Positions 46,601-59,204 of a stretch of 64,000 bases of DNA are shown piece after piece; position 1 is the stretch's first letter; each line of letters begins with the position of its first letter. The stretch lies in the NCBI GenBank assembly GCA_029931535.1, contig JAQPZY010001250.1:124001-188000 (forward strand), in the 5' to 3' direction. This DNA is from Margaritifera margaritifera. Its lineage: Eukaryota; Mollusca; Bivalvia; Unionida; Margaritiferidae. The position numbers and the translations under genes are program-made. The notes under the pieces were generated by a model. It was not told the origin of the DNA. It ran no database searches and saw nothing but the letters and a program-made list of their open reading frames with translations.

Positions 46601-46701
46601 ACCATCTATACTCGTGTATAAGACGATACCAACTGCAAACTGCATAGACCCAGATCTGTCATTTGCATTTGGATCCGGCTTATACATGAGTATATACAGT
46701 A
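46601..46701 (+). mobile_element. MITE, copy 11 (both hairpins lost)
   Basis: Left end accatctatactcgtgtata, first half-stem to agacccagatctg, then directly ttgcatttggatccggctta and the right end gagtatatacagta. A 101-bp solo derivative in A-B orientation. Confidence 0.85.
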
Positions 46702-49700
46702 TATTAGGCAAGGTTGGAGTGACTTCATGTAGAGGTTTTTAGGACGATCACAACTTTACCATATTCATGCATTCCCTTTAAAGGGGAAAGATTTTTAAAA
46801 AGTGCTCAAGAAAAAAGAATTTCAAATGATTGTAGGTAAAAGTAAGTCGTCTTTTCATATAAATAATTCTGTTTATTTCATAAAATCACATTTATATAAT
46901 AGAAACTCTAATGAAAGCCATACCTTGCTGAAATTAATGGTTCATTAATGTTCAGAAATTTTGACATTATATAACACAAATATCTTCCATTTTTGTTTTG
47001 AATGAGAAATGATTTTTTAAAAAATCAGAGTTCTAGATAAAAATTTAATAAATTGGGTATTTTACTCCCTGGTTTAGAACTACATGTAATTGCACTGTTT
47101 AAATTTGGTGGGGTATTTTGTAAACAGCGCAAAACACAACATTACAATAAGAAATAGTCTTGCTCATTAAGATGTTTATCATGCCTTATAGAATGCCTGA
47201 AATGACTCAGTATCCAAAACTAATTCAGGGTGGGTTTGATTATATGGTTCAACATGAGAGAATGTTCTCATAATTATCAGGTACTATCATTTCGAATATG
47301 CATGGAACGTTTGGAATTTGTGCCAGTAGCATAGTTTACATTGTTCAAATGTGCCATCATTAAACATGGGCATGTGCTTATATATGATCACTCAGCAATA
47401 CTTTGACAATTTTGGAATAAATGCTTGAAATTATATTATTTTGCATAACTTGAATGCATATAAAAATTTGATTGTGCATTTTTAATTCTGTGTTTTCTTA
47501 GCCTAGGTTGTAAAGTCCAAATTCTTTAATTACCTGAAAAATTACCATATTTACAGACATTAAAGTAAAAAAGTAAAAATCCTACACATTGCTTAGTATG
47601 ACTCAGTTATTAACTTTAATAATAATAATAATAATAATTTAATAATAATTTCATTATTTGTTGATCAGTCTCTAATGCCATACTTGCTCTCATTTGTGTT
47701 GCCTTGGAGGAATCCCTCCAAGCCTTTGGCATGCTCTGCTAAGAGTAATTTGTGTTTCTAATAATAGGCACTTTTCTATATATTTCAATACCATGTCCAA
47801 TCACTAGTACCTGATAGACAGGTTTGGACCCTAAGGCTTATTCATCTCGCTCATGATATCAAAAGCAATCACATCATATCTACACCAGAATGTTTAACAC
47901 ATAAATTGTATGGAGTAGCATTACATACATTAAAATACGTGAACAAGTAAGCATCAATAAATTATAGTAATGTGTAATTTTCATATACTAAAAACTGCTT
48001 ACATTATTTTGTATAATTTTGCCAGTAATTGGAAGTTAAGTTTTTGCTATCAGTACTTGGAGTACATTTCATTTTTACTGACATCAATATTTCTTCACAT
48101 TTGATTGCCTTTCTGTCTTGAAAAAAACCAGGATTCATTTGAACCCTACAATATTTTCATTACAACATGACAATATTTACATTACAACATGACAACATTT
48201 ACATTACCACATGACAATATTTACATTACCACATAGCAATATTTACATTATCACTTAACAATTTTTATATTACTACATGACAATATTTTCATTACTGCAT
48301 TATTTACATTACTGCATAATAATATTGAAAAATAATTCTAATCATAATCAAGAAAAAATCTCAGTATTTTAGGGAAAAAAGTTGCAGGTAACTTTTCATT
48401 ATCTTCAGAATAATGTTCACATCAAGAATGTGTTGTTTGATTGGAGAAGGTCCAAATTTAATATTGTTAAAGAATCAAAATAAATAAATGAAAAAATAGT
48501 TGAAAATCAGATATCAAAAATGATATTTTACTCAAGATTTTCATATCAGTAATGTGGTCTTATACTATCACATACCAGTATCTTTCCTTAATTTTGAAAT
48601 TATCTTTTATTAATTAATTATATCAAATATTTTATTGAAAAATGCTTAATTCTAAAGTTTATTTTATGATATGAATGATTCTGTGGCAAAATCTTCAAAC
48701 ATTTGCTTCCAAAAGTTTTATTATTATTATTATTATTTATGTTTTTATTAATGCAGATAATTTTTTAATCATGGGAGTATGGCACTCCTCACATTTGAAT
48801 CCCAGGAGTACCATCCACACTTTGAAGAGTATACCAATTATTCCATGATTTGACTAGAAGTATTTTTTTATACAAGGTGTGATTATGGCTTCCATTTGAT
48901 ATAGCAAGAGAGAGAGAGAGAGAGAAAGAGAAGTTGGGGGGGGGGGAGTGGAGATGCAGCTTGTGTTCGTTTTCATCTTAAGACTAATAAATATGTCATC
49001 AATCATTTTATCTATCATTTATCTGACAATAGAGTATGATATCAGCTCCGAAAAAAAACATGTAATCGGTTTTTGTCCATTATGTGCAACCATCACCACA
49101 TTACAAATGGAAATTGAATTTCTGAGCATATGACAGTCTAAGTAAGAGTGAAACCTACCATTTGATTGGCTAGCACCTGCAGCAACAGTACACAGTGTAG
49201 CATAATAATGTACGACTAGTAGAGAAGTACAGCTGTCCAGAGACAACAATGCATAAAGCATGTTTTCAGACCATATTTAGTACCTTTCTGACTTATTATC
49301 TTTGTGTATTTTGATTTTATTAGGTGCAGTTTATGCTGATATGCTGCTTATCTGGATCACTGTTATTATTGTTATTATTATTATTATTATCCCATGGCCA
49401 GACCAATCAAATTAAAGCATTTCTATTGCATAAGTACATAAGCCATAGATCAAGCTCCTATCTATGCTATTTGTTGAAAATGACTGTAGTTGATTTTAAT
49501 CGGCTGAAGAGTCTGGTGGTAATTAGCATAGAAATGGCCAAAATGATATATAAAGAATAAGACCGTTGACTTGAAATTTTGTATTAGCCAGGTGAAAAAA
49601 ATGAAACAAACCGGAATGTAAAAAATATGTCACTGCAGAAAGCTCCTTACTCAAAACGCATAACAAATTCCTTCCATCCTTTTCAATTATGATTTTTTAA

Positions 49701-49860
49701 ATTCTTTTGGGAATTATGATCAGCATCTTGTCACTGTTATCATTTGGTTACAGCTGTACATGCGTGTCACACTTTTCACCTTTGACAAGTTTGAAATTCT
49801 CAGTCTCTTAAGTAGAGCACACAGATGTCATGTACAGTTTGGGTAGCTATGCATCCTGTT
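46702..49860. other. intron 15 segment
   Basis: No gene. Holds ATT runs (47617-47638, 48718-48737, 49362-49391), an imperfect ~22-bp repeat acattaccacatgacaatat (about 48155-48320), and a GA then G run (48906-48946). Confidence 0.5.
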
Positions 49861-49868
49861 ACTATTTC

Positions 49869-50279
49869 TCAAAGAATATCACATGATGGTTGCTTATAGA
49901 TCTCAGTATCACTACTGCAGTGTCCAATCCTGGTTGTGACCAGTTTGTCATCTGAACCCACATTAAATAGTGTGCTTACACAAGTAACTTTCTCAGATTG
50001 ATTACTTATAGTACATCCAGTTGTATCGATCTCAGCATTTGAAAACATTGTTTTTGTACTTGGACAATTTATTGATGTCGATAGTTTGTGCGACAAACAT
50101 AGGATGACCATATCCACACCAGATTTTGGGGATAAGGTTTTTCTACGAAAGGGTACTTTGTGGGGCACAAGGTTATGATAGCGATTATATATTTTTACAG
50201 TGTCTGTAGGATTCGTTTCATCCTTCCACTGCTTGATCAACTTGGCTTCAGTCCTGCAATGCACAAACTCCTCTTGCAT
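49869..50279 (-). CDS. unidentified ORF, 136 codons
   Basis: Minus strand, starting MQEEFVHCRTEAKLIKQWKD and going on NPTDTVKIYNRYHNLVPHKV. Amino-acid use looks protein-like (mixed, soluble, several Cys), unlike the Ile/Phe/Tyr-rich noise ORFs nearby. The frame is closed by TAA just upstream of the ATG. No domain recognised. It may be a fragment of the same gene or retro-sequence as 50612-50866. Confidence 0.3.
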   Translation of the reverse strand: MQEEFVHCRTEAKLIKQWKDETNPTDTVKIYNRYHNLVPHKVPFRRKTLSPKSGVDMVILCLSHKLSTSINCPSTKTMFSNAEIDTTGCTISNQSEKVTCVSTLFNVGSDDKLVTTRIGHCSSDTEIYKQPSCDIL

Positions 50280-50611
50280 GTTTTATGCGACACAACCACT
50301 GAATTGTGAATATTTCGGTCCAAATTTACTTTATATAAGAAATTGTGAAGCATTAAAATTTCTGTGTTCATCCATTGCTCTTAACCTGAAATCTTTAAAG
50401 TTGTAATAAACAAAAGCAAAGACCTTAAGAAATATCAAGTGAAAACACTCCAGTTTCCTGTAGTATAGTGTTGCATCTTACATTGTTCCTGGATGAAACC
50501 TTTTACAATGAATAGCCACATGGTTTGCAGTCACCTCCTTCATTCGAAAATATGCTTTTATTAAATGAACAAAAAAGTCAGAAATATTACCTTTCAGCAG
50601 AGTCAATATTA

Positions 50612-50866
50612 TCATTCAGCAGAGACATTCTCTAATGTATGTGGCACCGGATTCCAGCTGTTATAGACATAAGTGTATGGGGGGTGGGGGGAGGAATAGT
50701 TGCCACAGTCAGCAAGACGAATTTCAGTCATAAATCTGGCAAACCAAAAATCCAAAGTTTCTCTATCCGCATCTGTCATATTCACAGGAACACCACCCAT
50801 TCCCTCTATAAATGTTATATTCTGCAAATTCCAGTGGATAGCCCACTCCAAAGCTTTAGTGCCCAT
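50612..50866 (-). CDS. unidentified ORF, 84 codons
   Basis: Minus strand, MGTKALEWAIHWNLQNITFI, then EGMGGVPVNMTDADRETLDF and FMTEIRLADCGNYSSPHPPY. Clearly protein-like composition; the ATG is followed by G. It ends TGA at 50612. In another frame the next bases read LLNDNIDSAE and meet a good donor aaag-gtaata at about 50590, so a frameshifted exon is possible. Family not recognised. Confidence 0.35.
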   Translation of the reverse strand: MGTKALEWAIHWNLQNITFIEGMGGVPVNMTDADRETLDFWFARFMTEIRLADCGNYSSPHPPYTYVYNSWNPVPHTLENVSAE

Positions 50867-51277
50867 CAATTCGTTTTACTTGTTTTCTTAGCAACTTTTT
50901 CATGAAACTCTTGTGATGACAAAAACAAGACCAAATCTCCCTGTATTTTCAGAACACGATTTCTCCACCTTCTGTGTATGTTCATCATTATTTTTCAGTT
51001 TCTGAGTAGGGAGATCGCTGAATAAATCCCGAGTTGGAAGATTGCCCAAAGATAATTCCCCAGCAAGAAAATCAAATCATCAATTAGTCACTCTCTTGCT
51101 CTTTATCACGTGCCATGTTAACATTTTCACTGTTGCATGCAAGCTGAACTCGTAGTATGACAAAATGTGGGAATTAGTGACATAGCTCTGCCCAGTTTAA
51201 AAAAAAAAAAAACTTTGTCAAAAGCTGACGTAAGATGTCCAACTTGAAGACCAATGGTCATGGGGCTAAATAGCATA

Positions 51278-53037
51278 TACCGTAATCACGGTAAGTCTTA
51301 GGACACGAAAAAATAATAATTTTTTTCATGTCCCAATACTTATATGCCTGTAAAATATATACAATTTTCGGTGTCCCAAAACTTGTAGACAAAAATATGT
51401 AAAGACAAAATTGGAAAGATCGCCATACGTCACACAGCAGTGACCAGCTCGTTCAGTTACCACATCATTCGTCAATTAACTGTTATAAACTACTATGATT
51501 GTTTTATGTTATTATTTTTCATGTGCATATTTTCCGATTTCTCCAACATGATTTAAAATAAAGGTAAATAAAGACGTCATAATTCACGGGCCGCTTACTT
51601 TTAACGGATGTACTATAGTGTACAGTGCTTACACAGTGCAAATCGTACTTGGCGTCACTTATATCCTTGTTTATTCCCAAAAATATTCGATGCTGATTTT
51701 GCTTTATTCTTCATTTTACCAAATCGCATTCTTCCAGATTTTACAATTCAGCTACACATTCATTGCTGTTTTATTTATTTGGATTCACGCGCTCAACAGT
51801 TACTGTTTTTCAGTGGTATAAGCGATCCTACAAAGTGATGTAATCTATATGAAAAGGCACGTGTGTTTAATTTTATAAAGCACATAACCAGCATAAATTC
51901 AAATAACTGTCCTATATTCATGAAAGAATGATTGTAATATATGTTCAAATTCTGAATATAGATTGATTAAGAGCATCATTGATCCATCTTAGTTTTGTGT
52001 TTCGGCTTCACAAAATGATAATTTCCACACATTGTGGCAAGCTGGTTGTTTTGACGTCTCCTTTGTTTATAATTGGCGGATTTGTCTTTTGTTTTTCGAC
52101 AGCAATCCAGGCCAGTTAATTGTTAAAACCCTGAAATTGGCTTGGGTAAAGAGGAATTTTGTCCGGCAGCAATGCCGGTACTTTGATGTGTGATTGGCTT
52201 CTACTGAGTAATATTAGCACGATTACCGTAGCTGAGTAAACAGGAACTTATTTAAGGTCGCTTACATCAAAGCAAACTACCACGGAGTTTTTATTCTAAT
52301 AGCATTATTTCTTAAACTTCTTTATCGTATTTTAAAGATATTATTTAAGTTTAGTGCAGTGGTGCCTATGATTCGAATCAAATGTATGTACTTCATTCAT
52401 CACAAGTAAAATCTTCAATGTACACGTGGTGACGCCATGATGTAAACATGCGTACAATAAATGTTAGAGTTGAAATAAACACTATTTTCGTTGTTCTCAT
52501 CCTGGTATCACATTGTAATGAATTAGGTATTTCCATTTTCTAGGGAAAAAAACTCCCCAGTAATTACAGGTGACTTTCGACAATTTTAATGCAATAATGC
52601 ATAAACTGACAACAGTAAACTAGAGCACAGTAGGGAGAAGTTATTGTTGAATGGGTATAACATACCGCTAATGCTCCATTCTTGTCGTCGTCTGATTAAA
52701 TTATACATATTTTAATTTGATAGAAATAACAAGAAAACAGAGAAAAATTCAATCTATTTATTGACTCTTCAAACAAATGATAATAATTTATAATATTTCC
52801 ATGGAATAATTCATAATGAGAGTCCCTTAACAACCACAAAGTCCTGTTTATTTTACATGAGGTTACGATCGATAAAATACGCCAATCGATCAGTAGAAAA
52901 AAAAATGTTTTAGGTGTCCCAATACTTATAGTACATGAAAAAATTGCTTTAACTTCGTGTCCCAACTTTTATACGGCATACAAAAATTACTTTTGAAAAT
53001 AATTAAGGGTGTCCCAAGACTTACCGTGATTACGGTA
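51278..53037 (+). mobile_element. ~1.76 kb TA-flanked element, copy 2
   Basis: Starts ta-ccgtaatcacggtaagtc and ends ttaccgtgattacgg-ta; terminal repeats better preserved than in copy 1. Alignable to 11560-13357 along its whole length (roughly 95% by eye, small indels). Both copies lie in the same orientation. Confidence 0.92.
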
Positions 53038-53097
53038 CAGTGGGTAGTGGTAGTGTATAAAAAATACAGTCTTGCTATTGGTCAGCTATTTTTAAAA

Positions 53098-53138
<41 letters not shown>

Positions 53139-53139
53139 C
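53098..53139 (+). repeat. (ATT)n microsatellite
   Basis: About 14 ATT units, 60 bases right of the TA element. Confidence 0.9.
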
Positions 53140-53720
53140 AGATGATGAAATTCAATTCATGGCTATACAAAATCCAGTAATTATTATAGCAACAAATATT
53201 ACATACAAAATTTAAAAAAGTTCCTACTTGTGAGAAATATCACAGAATAATTTTGAAAAATGTAACTATTTTTTCATTTATTTATTTATTTTCTTCTTGT
53301 CCATAAGTAGATAATTATGCATTTATTTTGCCCATAAAGACACCATTCAGTTATTTTTTAGATCTTGTTTTGAAAATCAAAAACAAAAACATGAAAAAAC
53401 TAGAAAAAAAGAAAAGATATATGTCATGATTTACATTGAAAAACCTTGTCTTTTATTTTGTTACTAAAGTTTATGGAAACATATTTTATCCCTAGAAGAT
53501 GTTGCTATGGCAAAAGATGTTTTTTGTAAGGAAAATATAGCTGAAGCAAAGACAGACATACTAAATGCAAGAGAAGACAGTTGTTCGACCAGGTCTTCAG
53601 GTGGCACTACGTATTGAATTTAGAGAAAGTAACTCACTTCAGTCTTCAATTGTGTGAGCAATGATTGTATTTGAGCAAAGTTCATTGTAAACATATACTG
53701 TATCTGTAAAATAAATTTAG

Positions 53721-54758
53721 TCAAGATGATGTCTCTGCTGTCTTGTTGGATGCTTTACGTTTGATCAAAATGTTAGTAGATTGTGAACACATTCTCAAGA
53801 TCCTTTTGTATGCATTTCGAAAATCACGTCTGAAAATTCCATAAATCAGTGGATTAATAGCACTAGAAAGGTAACCAAAAATGGAAGCTGCGAGGTTTAC
53901 TTCATCTGGAACTACTTTTTTATTCATGAAAGAAACTTTTAGCAGCTTCGTTACACTGAAGGGAGTCATGAATATGAAGTAGGCAAATACAACGACGAGT
54001 AAACTGATAATGATTTTACAGCTGGTATTTCTTTGATGTACTTTCTTCTCATGGCTGGTAGCCTGAAGTGAAAGTACATTTACTTGTAATGAGTTTTTCT
54101 TGATCTGGCGTAGAATGCATAAATAGCACACCAACAGGATCATTCCAGGAATCAGAAAACACATTATAAAGGCCACTATGACATAGTAGATAGCTTGCTC
54201 ATGCTCCTTGTTCCATTGGATAGCACAGATTGCTTCCCAATAGTCATACTCAACCCAGTTCAACAGTGGTGGAACACAGCAGAAAGAAATTCCCTGAAAC
54301 CAGCTGTACAAAATCATGGCTAATATTTTCTGTTTGGTCACTTTTACATTGTAGCTTAAAGGGAAGGACACTGCCTGGTATCGATCTAACCCAATAAAAC
54401 AGAGGGTCAACATAGACACGATGATCAGGCAGTAATTTAAGGCACATATTATGTCGCAAAATGTAGAACCGAAAACCCATTCATCTGCAATAAGTGAGAT
54501 CAAGGCACTGAGCATGACGACGGAGGCACTGGTAAGGTCTGTTATACTGAGGTTAACGATGAGAAGATTTGACTGCTCCTCACGCAAACTTGGGTGCTTG
54601 TAGATTGCCAAGATGACCAGTAGATTCCCAATTATAGCCATCATCAAGACAAGGATCAGAGCTGCAGAGGCTAAACTTATCTGGGTCAGGGTCCTACGAG
54701 TGTCAGTGTCATCTTCTAGAACTTGAGTAGAAATGTTACTGCCGTTGGGGTCACCCAT
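53721..54758 (-). CDS. class A (rhodopsin-like) GPCR, intronless
   Basis: 345 codons, complete, plasma-membrane receptor. Two N-glycosylation sites at the N-terminus (N5, N8); seven hydrophobic segments. Class A landmarks: N45 in TM1 (GNLLVIL), D74 in TM2 (SITDL), C101 at the top of TM3, D125-R126-Y127, W153 in TM4, C178 in loop 2 (disulfide partner), P204 in TM5, P266 in TM6 and N302-P303-x-x-Y306 in TM7, then an FRRDFRNAYKRI helix 8 and C324 as a possible palmitoylation site. TM6 reads FAYFIFMTPF and lacks the usual CWxP, which is unusual. MLTLCFIGLDRYQAVSFPLS resembles amine and GPR161-like receptors; ligand unknown. It lies antisense in the open spectrin intron. Confidence 0.92.
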   Translation of the reverse strand: MGDPNGSNISTQVLEDDTDTRRTLTQISLASAALILVLMMAIIGNLLVILAIYKHPSLREEQSNLLIVNLSITDLTSASVVMLSALISLIADEWVFGSTFCDIICALNYCLIIVSMLTLCFIGLDRYQAVSFPLSYNVKVTKQKILAMILYSWFQGISFCCVPPLLNWVEYDYWEAICAIQWNKEHEQAIYYVIVAFIMCFLIPGMILLVCYLCILRQIKKNSLQVNVLSLQATSHEKKVHQRNTSCKIIISLLVVVFAYFIFMTPFSVTKLLKVSFMNKKVVPDEVNLAASIFGYLSSAINPLIYGIFRRDFRNAYKRILRMCSQSTNILIKRKASNKTAETSS

Positions 54759-55019
54759 GATGACCAGCTAGTTTCCACAATTCCAAACTACAATTAAAGT
54801 AGGGTTACAAAATATTATTTTAAATTGTATTTAAAAATGACAACTGTAATTGGAACATTCATGGCCTTAAATTTAATTCACACACACACACACAAATAGT
54901 TGGAGAAGAACTTAAAAACAATACTTGAGAGTTTTTACCAGGTTTTGGGGAAATAAAGAATTAATGAAAAAAAAAAGACATAATTAACTCATCCAGAAGC
55001 AGAATAAATTTATTTAGAG
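54759..55019. other. upstream of the GPCR
   Basis: Presumed 5' region on the minus strand. AT-rich, with a short CA run at 54881-54893; no clear TATA or other promoter element. Confidence 0.4.
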
Positions 55020-55920
55020 ACAAAAGTCAAAGGCTTAATTCACCGACGACATAAAGGGATTAACTCTATAAACAAAAGGTGTAACTGGCTGCACTAAAGT
55101 AAACAGATGACGGCTTGGTGTGAGGGTTGTATGTAATCACTGTAACATTAAAAAACAAAAAACCACAAACCTTTAACAATGACAAAAGAATCCAGGAAAC
55201 GACTCTCCCCTACTGTTATTAAAAACAAAGACAAAGACATCATTCACCCGAGGCATAACGGATTAACTCCAAAGACAAACGATGAATGCGACTGCTACAT
55301 TGACTTTAGCACTACAATGGCAGTTAGTGATATGTACTTTAGTTCGGTTTACAGTGTGAAACAAAGGATACTACATGCATGACCTGTACAATTTACGGAA
55401 CCGGTAGCCAGTCTAATTTTGTTGTTGTTCAGAACAATCTTTACTTTTTAAACGGTCATTGCTACAAAGGATTAATTAAAGGTCAGTGGTGTTTGTCTCA
55501 GTTCTCGTTCATAGCAGTGTTATTTTAGAACTTCGCGGTCAATCCTACGGATCATACTTTGGTCTCGCATAAACAGCCGAGGTTATTCCAAATGAATAAT
55601 CCGTATCATCTAACACAACATGCATGACATGTAAAATTTACGAAAGCGGTAGCCAGCCTACAGTCTTTACTTTTTAAGTGGTCGTGGTACAAAGGATTAA
55701 ATAAAGTTCAGTTGTGTTTATCTGTTTTTCCGATGCGGTCGTTCATAGCAGTGTCGAAATGTATATTGTGCCAAGAAATCGTGGTCGCTGGTCGCGTTCT
55801 GCAGGTGGTCGCTCACGACAGTGCGTTTATATAATAAAATCAATCCGTGCATTACGATTGTGGTCGTAAATGACAGATTGTCGCTCATAGCAGAGGTCGC
55901 TCAAGACAGGTTTTACTGTA
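55020..55920 (+). repeat. degenerate ~200-240-bp tandem duplications, CpG-richer
   Basis: 55020-55110 resembles 55225-55325 (gacaaag, ttcacc, ggattaactc), and 55381-55540 resembles 55621-55760 (acggaaccggtagccagt, tctttactttttaa). The end carries repeated ggtcgctca(c/t)gacag words. More CpG than its surroundings. Confidence 0.6.
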
Positions 55921-57334
55921 ATAAAGGAAGGAGCAATTTCTCATTAAGTGATTGAATCTTATAGCTCAGTGCAGGCTTTTGTTTTAACATTTCAAAATAA
56001 ATGCGGAAATTTATCGTTTTTGTTTTTATGTTATTTCATACAAACTACAAAGAAATTTAAGAATAAAATATAATTCTTTTCTGATGTGAAACTACATGAG
56101 AAATGGCCTTTGCAATTTTAGAGAGTAAAATAAAATTCATTTCCGATGTAAAAGTACATGAGAAATGGCCTTTGCAATTTTAGAGAGTAAAATAGAATTT
56201 ATTTCCTATGTAAAAGTACGAGAGAAACAGCCTTTGAAATTTTAATTTTTTGGAAGATATTTTAGACTGCTGTAAAAGTTATTTAGATTAGAATGTTAAT
56301 AACTTTATATGCACATGGCATATTCTACTCTGCATAAATTTGAAATGTCATACTGCCACATCCTACATGTATTACCGCATCATGCATGTTACCATGGCAT
56401 TTGAGCATTTCCGTTCAGCGCTGTCATCATGTGTAACATCTGAATAACTTGTATGTAAACATAATGTCGGGAAGTTCACATTGTTGTGAAGATTAAAGAT
56501 TTGAAGAATAACTATTCATGGTAAAAAGAATAATCTTAAATTTTCCTTACATGTACACATTTAAGTATGTGATCAAATCCCATTCATACCATAGCCAGTT
56601 CCAAACCCTTTTCTGTTACTTTTCATTCATAAAATCATGCTGAGCACAGTGTCAGCATGTCATCTGCTTCACAATTTAAACAATACATTAGCTGAATTGG
56701 TCACATTACTAGGCTATTAAATAAAAAATGTGGGGGTCCATTAAGGGTGTATTGTCAAACTTGTGAGTTTCATTTCTGTGTGGATTCTTATATCCGTAGT
56801 ATAAAGGCAAGTTAATGAACCCTGTCATCCCTTCAGATTCATAAAAGATGCTTTCTAGACATGGTGCATGCAATTAAAGTTTACGGGTAATGGGGTTAAC
56901 TATAAATATGCCATTTAATATAACATGAGAATATTATTTCATGGATCTACTACAGCTCGGGCATGCAGAGATCTTAATTAAATTTATGAATTTAATTTTG
57001 AAATTTTCTATTAAATGTGTTGCCTGTACACAATATTTTCCGATATTTTTTTATTTTTGTTTACTTTGATACCACAATACCGACGGTCACTGTGTTTCTC
57101 AATTGCTATGGTAATAGGACATTCTCTTTAGAGTGCATCCTGTCAGAGGTCACTCAGAATACCCAGCACTTTTGCAGACTCATTGATTGGAAAAAAAAAA
57201 TCATTCACTGTGACTAATGCTTCACATGTTGATTACTGATGCAGTAGGATAAAAATGAAAAAGTGAGTATACGGGAATATTTTTTGGTATGTTTTCTAAG
57301 TAGTAACTCAGTAATAGGATGTACGGGCCTACTG
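55921..57334. other. intron 15 segment
   Basis: No gene. A ~62-bp direct repeat lies at 56085-56240 (acatgagaaatggcctttgc twice, with a third partial copy). Confidence 0.5.
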
Positions 57335-57775
57335 TTGATAAGGGCATATTGAAAATAAGCGGGTAGGGCCTTCACTAATTTTAATGACAGACATGTAGGG
57401 TCTTCACTAATTTTAATGACAGACATGCAGGGTCTTCACTAATTTCAAAAAAAGACAAGTAGGGCCTTCACTGATTGCAAATATAGACTTGTAGGGCCTT
57501 TGCTAATTTCAAAAATAGACTTGTAGGGCTTTCACTAATTTTTTAAAAATAGACACCTCAGTCCTCAATTTAAACAATAGACATATAAGGCCTTCACAGA
57601 TATTTAAAAAATTGAGACATAGGTCCTTCACTTTTTAAAAAATAGACATGTGGGGTCTTCACAAATTTTTAAAAATTTGACATAGGGCCTTCACTAATTT
57701 TTAAAAAATTTTACATAGGGCCTTCACTAATTTCAAAAAGAGACCAGTATGTCCTTTATTAATTTAAAAAAATAA
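57335..57775 (+). repeat. degenerate ~35-60-bp tandem repeat
   Basis: About ten units of tagggccttcactaatttca plus aaaatagacatg with variable A runs. Confidence 0.8.
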
Positions 57776-57957
57776 GCAAAACATTTATTTTCCAGATTTT
57801 GCAGTAGTTATTAATTGCATAAGCTGTCTTGGAGCTTCAAGAAACCTAAATACTGTTTGAATTACAATGTCCTCTTTACTTTTCTACAATTGATAAGGAA
57901 AGGAAAATTGATGGATTACTGACTCCGCCCAACTGGCAAATAAACATTAAACATGCT

Positions 57958-58150
57958 CTGGTGATCCATCAAGTACATGAAATGTTTGGCATCATATCAG
58001 CAGTGTTAGTATCTACTTTGGTTTCTACTATTCTCCATCAAGTACATGAAATGTTTGGCATCATATCAGCACTGTTAGTTTCTACTTTGGTTTTTACTAT
58101 TCTCCATCAAGTACATGAAATGTTTGGCATATAATCAGCGCTGTTAGTTT
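57958..58150 (+). repeat. ~68-bp tandem repeat, three units
   Basis: ccatcaagtacatgaaatgt, ttggcatcatatcagcactg and ttagtttctactttggtttt repeated; the third unit is shortened. Confidence 0.85.
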
Positions 58151-58249
58151 CTACTATTCATTCAGTTTTGCATCATGAAGTGTTGGCAAAGAATTGGTCT
58201 GCCAATATAGCCATTAATTTCTCATGCACACCCAATCCATTTAAATATC

Positions 58250-58466
58250 ATAAGTACTCACTTGTAAGTTGAGTCCAACTGCAAACTGCGCAGACTCAAA
58301 TCTACCATCACATAATGCACAGGCAGATCTGGGTCTTTGCAGTTTGTTAGGAGTAATCAGCGGAGTGAACAACATAAACCCTGATTTGCTGATGCATTAT
58401 ACAATGGCAGATTATGGTCTATGTTGTTTGCTGTTGGACTCGACCTATAAGCGAGTACAAACAGTA
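58250..58466 (+). mobile_element. double-hairpin MITE, copy 12
   Basis: Left end ataagtactcacttgtaagt, right end ataagcgagtacaaacagta; A-B order; stems with several mismatches, so an older copy. Confidence 0.82.
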
Positions 58467-59200
58467 CGTTTATTTTTATACTTTGTTTTGATTAGAGAAC
58501 TTTATATTGGTATAAACCAATTGCAAATTTTGTACATTAGAATCATCTCAAAATTAGAATGATTGTTTTATCCATGATTTGTATACACCCTAAACTTTTT
58601 GTTGGCATTACATAGCCACTTTTGTGCTGAGGTGCAGTAAAACACTACTACATATATACATTATACACCCTAAAATAATTTATGAAAATGTGCAGACATC
58701 TTATTAGTATATTACACAATGTTGGAATCTTCATTTTAAACAGAAATAATACATGATGGTAAAATTGTACATTTTCCTTCATATCTAACCTCTCAAAAAA
58801 GTTTTACTTTTCATGTACTTGTATTATTTTTATTTTTTTAAAATACAGGTATTATCCCACTTTTCATGGAGAAGTCACTAATATATTCAAGGATGTGCAG
58901 TGGCCTCATATATGATTTATCTTCAGATTACAGAACAAACATGAAGGCAGTAATGTTTCGTAATGATCAATTAAAAGAGTAATCCTTTTTTTTCTCATGA
59001 TTTTCATGTAATTTAGTTGAAATCAATAAGTATAGATATTACATCTTATAGTCCATACACATATCAATACTAAGATAGTGAAAGATGGTAAATATATATC
59101 ATTATCAATATTAAAACCATAGATTAAGTCTATAATGTATCTTGCAATAAACCAAAACAAAAAAAAGAGACAAAAATATATCAAATTGAGTTGTAAGTTT
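58467..59200. other. intron 15 segment
   Basis: No gene; AT-rich with T runs. Confidence 0.5.
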
Positions 59201-59204
59201 AACA

